A stretch of 6,773 nt of DNA from an uncultured Nitrososphaerales archaeon (lineage in GTDB: Archaea; Thermoproteota; Nitrososphaeria; Nitrososphaerales; JAAOZN01): the NCBI GenBank assembly GCA_938029515.1, contig CALJAQ010000003.1, forward strand, positions 1 to 6,773, read 5' to 3'. A program made the position numbers and the translations under genes. The notes beneath the pieces were generated by a model. The model searched no databases. It saw only the letters and a list, made by a program, of their open reading frames with translations, and was not told the DNA's origin. The first letter of the stretch is position 1. Every line of letters begins with the position of its first letter. Shown piece after piece: positions 6,315 to 6,773 of this stretch.

Positions 6315-6773
6315 TTGACAGACTGGATATCTATGCTTAAAGAAGCCTTAAGGTCTATCCGTAGACCGACCGTGAGTTCAAGAACCATTCTCACCATCTT
6401 AGCGTTAGTAGCGATCTTCTCAGTTGGAATCTACTTAAGAATATACCCTGCGAAGTATGGATACTACCTTCACGAATATGACCCGTTCTTCGACTACTAT
6501 GCTACTAACCGCCTAGTAGAAGGGTTTAAGGATAAAGGGTTGGCTGTTTTCTCAGACTATTTTACGTGGAGAGATTACAGCACCTGGTTTCCTGAGGGTA
6601 GAGATGTTGCCTCCAGCTCTCAAGTTGGGCTTCACTTCGCAGGCGCAATCCTTTACCTTATAGCGGCTGAAGTTTTCAACATATCGATAAGTCTCTACGA
6701 CTTTCTAGTGATTTTACCCGTGTATCTCGGTGCATTTACCGCTCTAATCCTGTTTCTACTTGTTAAGAGGTTT
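6315..6773 (+). CDS. STT3/AglB oligosaccharyltransferase, N-terminal part; continues past the right edge
   Basis: Catalytic membrane protein of protein N-glycosylation, moving a lipid-linked glycan onto Asn of secreted and surface proteins on the outside of the cell. Only 153 codons are visible; STT3 proteins usually exceed 600. A membrane helix lies at about 24-43. It is followed by the first external loop with HEYDPFFDYYATN (53-65), where D56 is the expected metal-binding aspartate. TWRDYSTWFPEGRDVASSSQ (84-103) matches the second conserved stretch, and further helices lie at about 104-120 and 128-150. The frame is open after a stop at 6303-6305. TTG at 6315 and ATG at 6333 (residue 7) are both possible starts, and neither has a clear Shine-Dalgarno; the true start may be 6333. 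The frame is intact to the edge. Confidence 0.92.
   Translation, partial: MTDWISMLKEALRSIRRPTVSSRTILTILALVAIFSVGIYLRIYPAKYGYYLHEYDPFFDYYATNRLVEGFKDKGLAVFSDYFTWRDYSTWFPEGRDVASSSQVGLHFAGAILYLIAAEVFNISISLYDFLVILPVYLGAFTALILFLLVKRF

Overview
The window looks archaeal. It carries ribosomal proteins L44e and S27e, which bacteria lack, an archaeal-type NAD kinase of the AcoX-like kind, and the start of an STT3/AglB oligosaccharyltransferase. TATA-box promoters with short leaders are visible, and base composition is moderate. The combination of a tungsten-type aldehyde:ferredoxin oxidoreductase, GcvH and a ParB-like protein would fit a TACK-group archaeon (Thaumarchaeota, Aigarchaeota or Bathyarchaeota relatives). 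That placement is inference; nothing here fixes the lineage.

Layout. Positions 1-2893, minus strand: a two-gene operon read leftward, with an aldehyde:ferredoxin oxidoreductase (AOR) followed by a zinc-dependent alcohol dehydrogenase that runs off the left edge. The two overlap by 26 nt, and the dehydrogenase has no ATG, GTG or TTG at a sensible start; a CTG behind a strong Shine-Dalgarno is the best candidate. Positions 2894-2939: a 46-bp divergent control region holding an inverted repeat with perfect 9-bp arms. Positions 2940-4064, plus strand: a ParB-type (CTP-switch plus helix-turn-helix) protein whose C-terminal third resembles a V4R ligand-sensing domain. Positions 4065-4223: non-coding, ending in a good TATA box. 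Positions 4224-6270: a tight plus-strand operon of rpl44e, rps27e, gcvH and NAD kinase. Positions 6271-6773: a new TATA box and the N-terminal 153 codons of STT3, running off the right edge.

How the parts may work together. AOR and the alcohol dehydrogenase could form an alcohol-aldehyde-acid redox module exchanging electrons with NAD(H) and ferredoxin. The divergent ParB/V4R-like protein is placed like a local regulator, and the inverted repeat is a candidate operator. This would be a ParB-type DNA-binding module used as a ligand-responsive transcription factor rather than for DNA partition. That is the most interesting hypothesis here and is unproven. The second operon joins translation (L44e, S27e) to a lipoyl carrier and NADP supply. 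In many archaea aIF2-alpha and Nop10 follow S27e, but here gcvH does.
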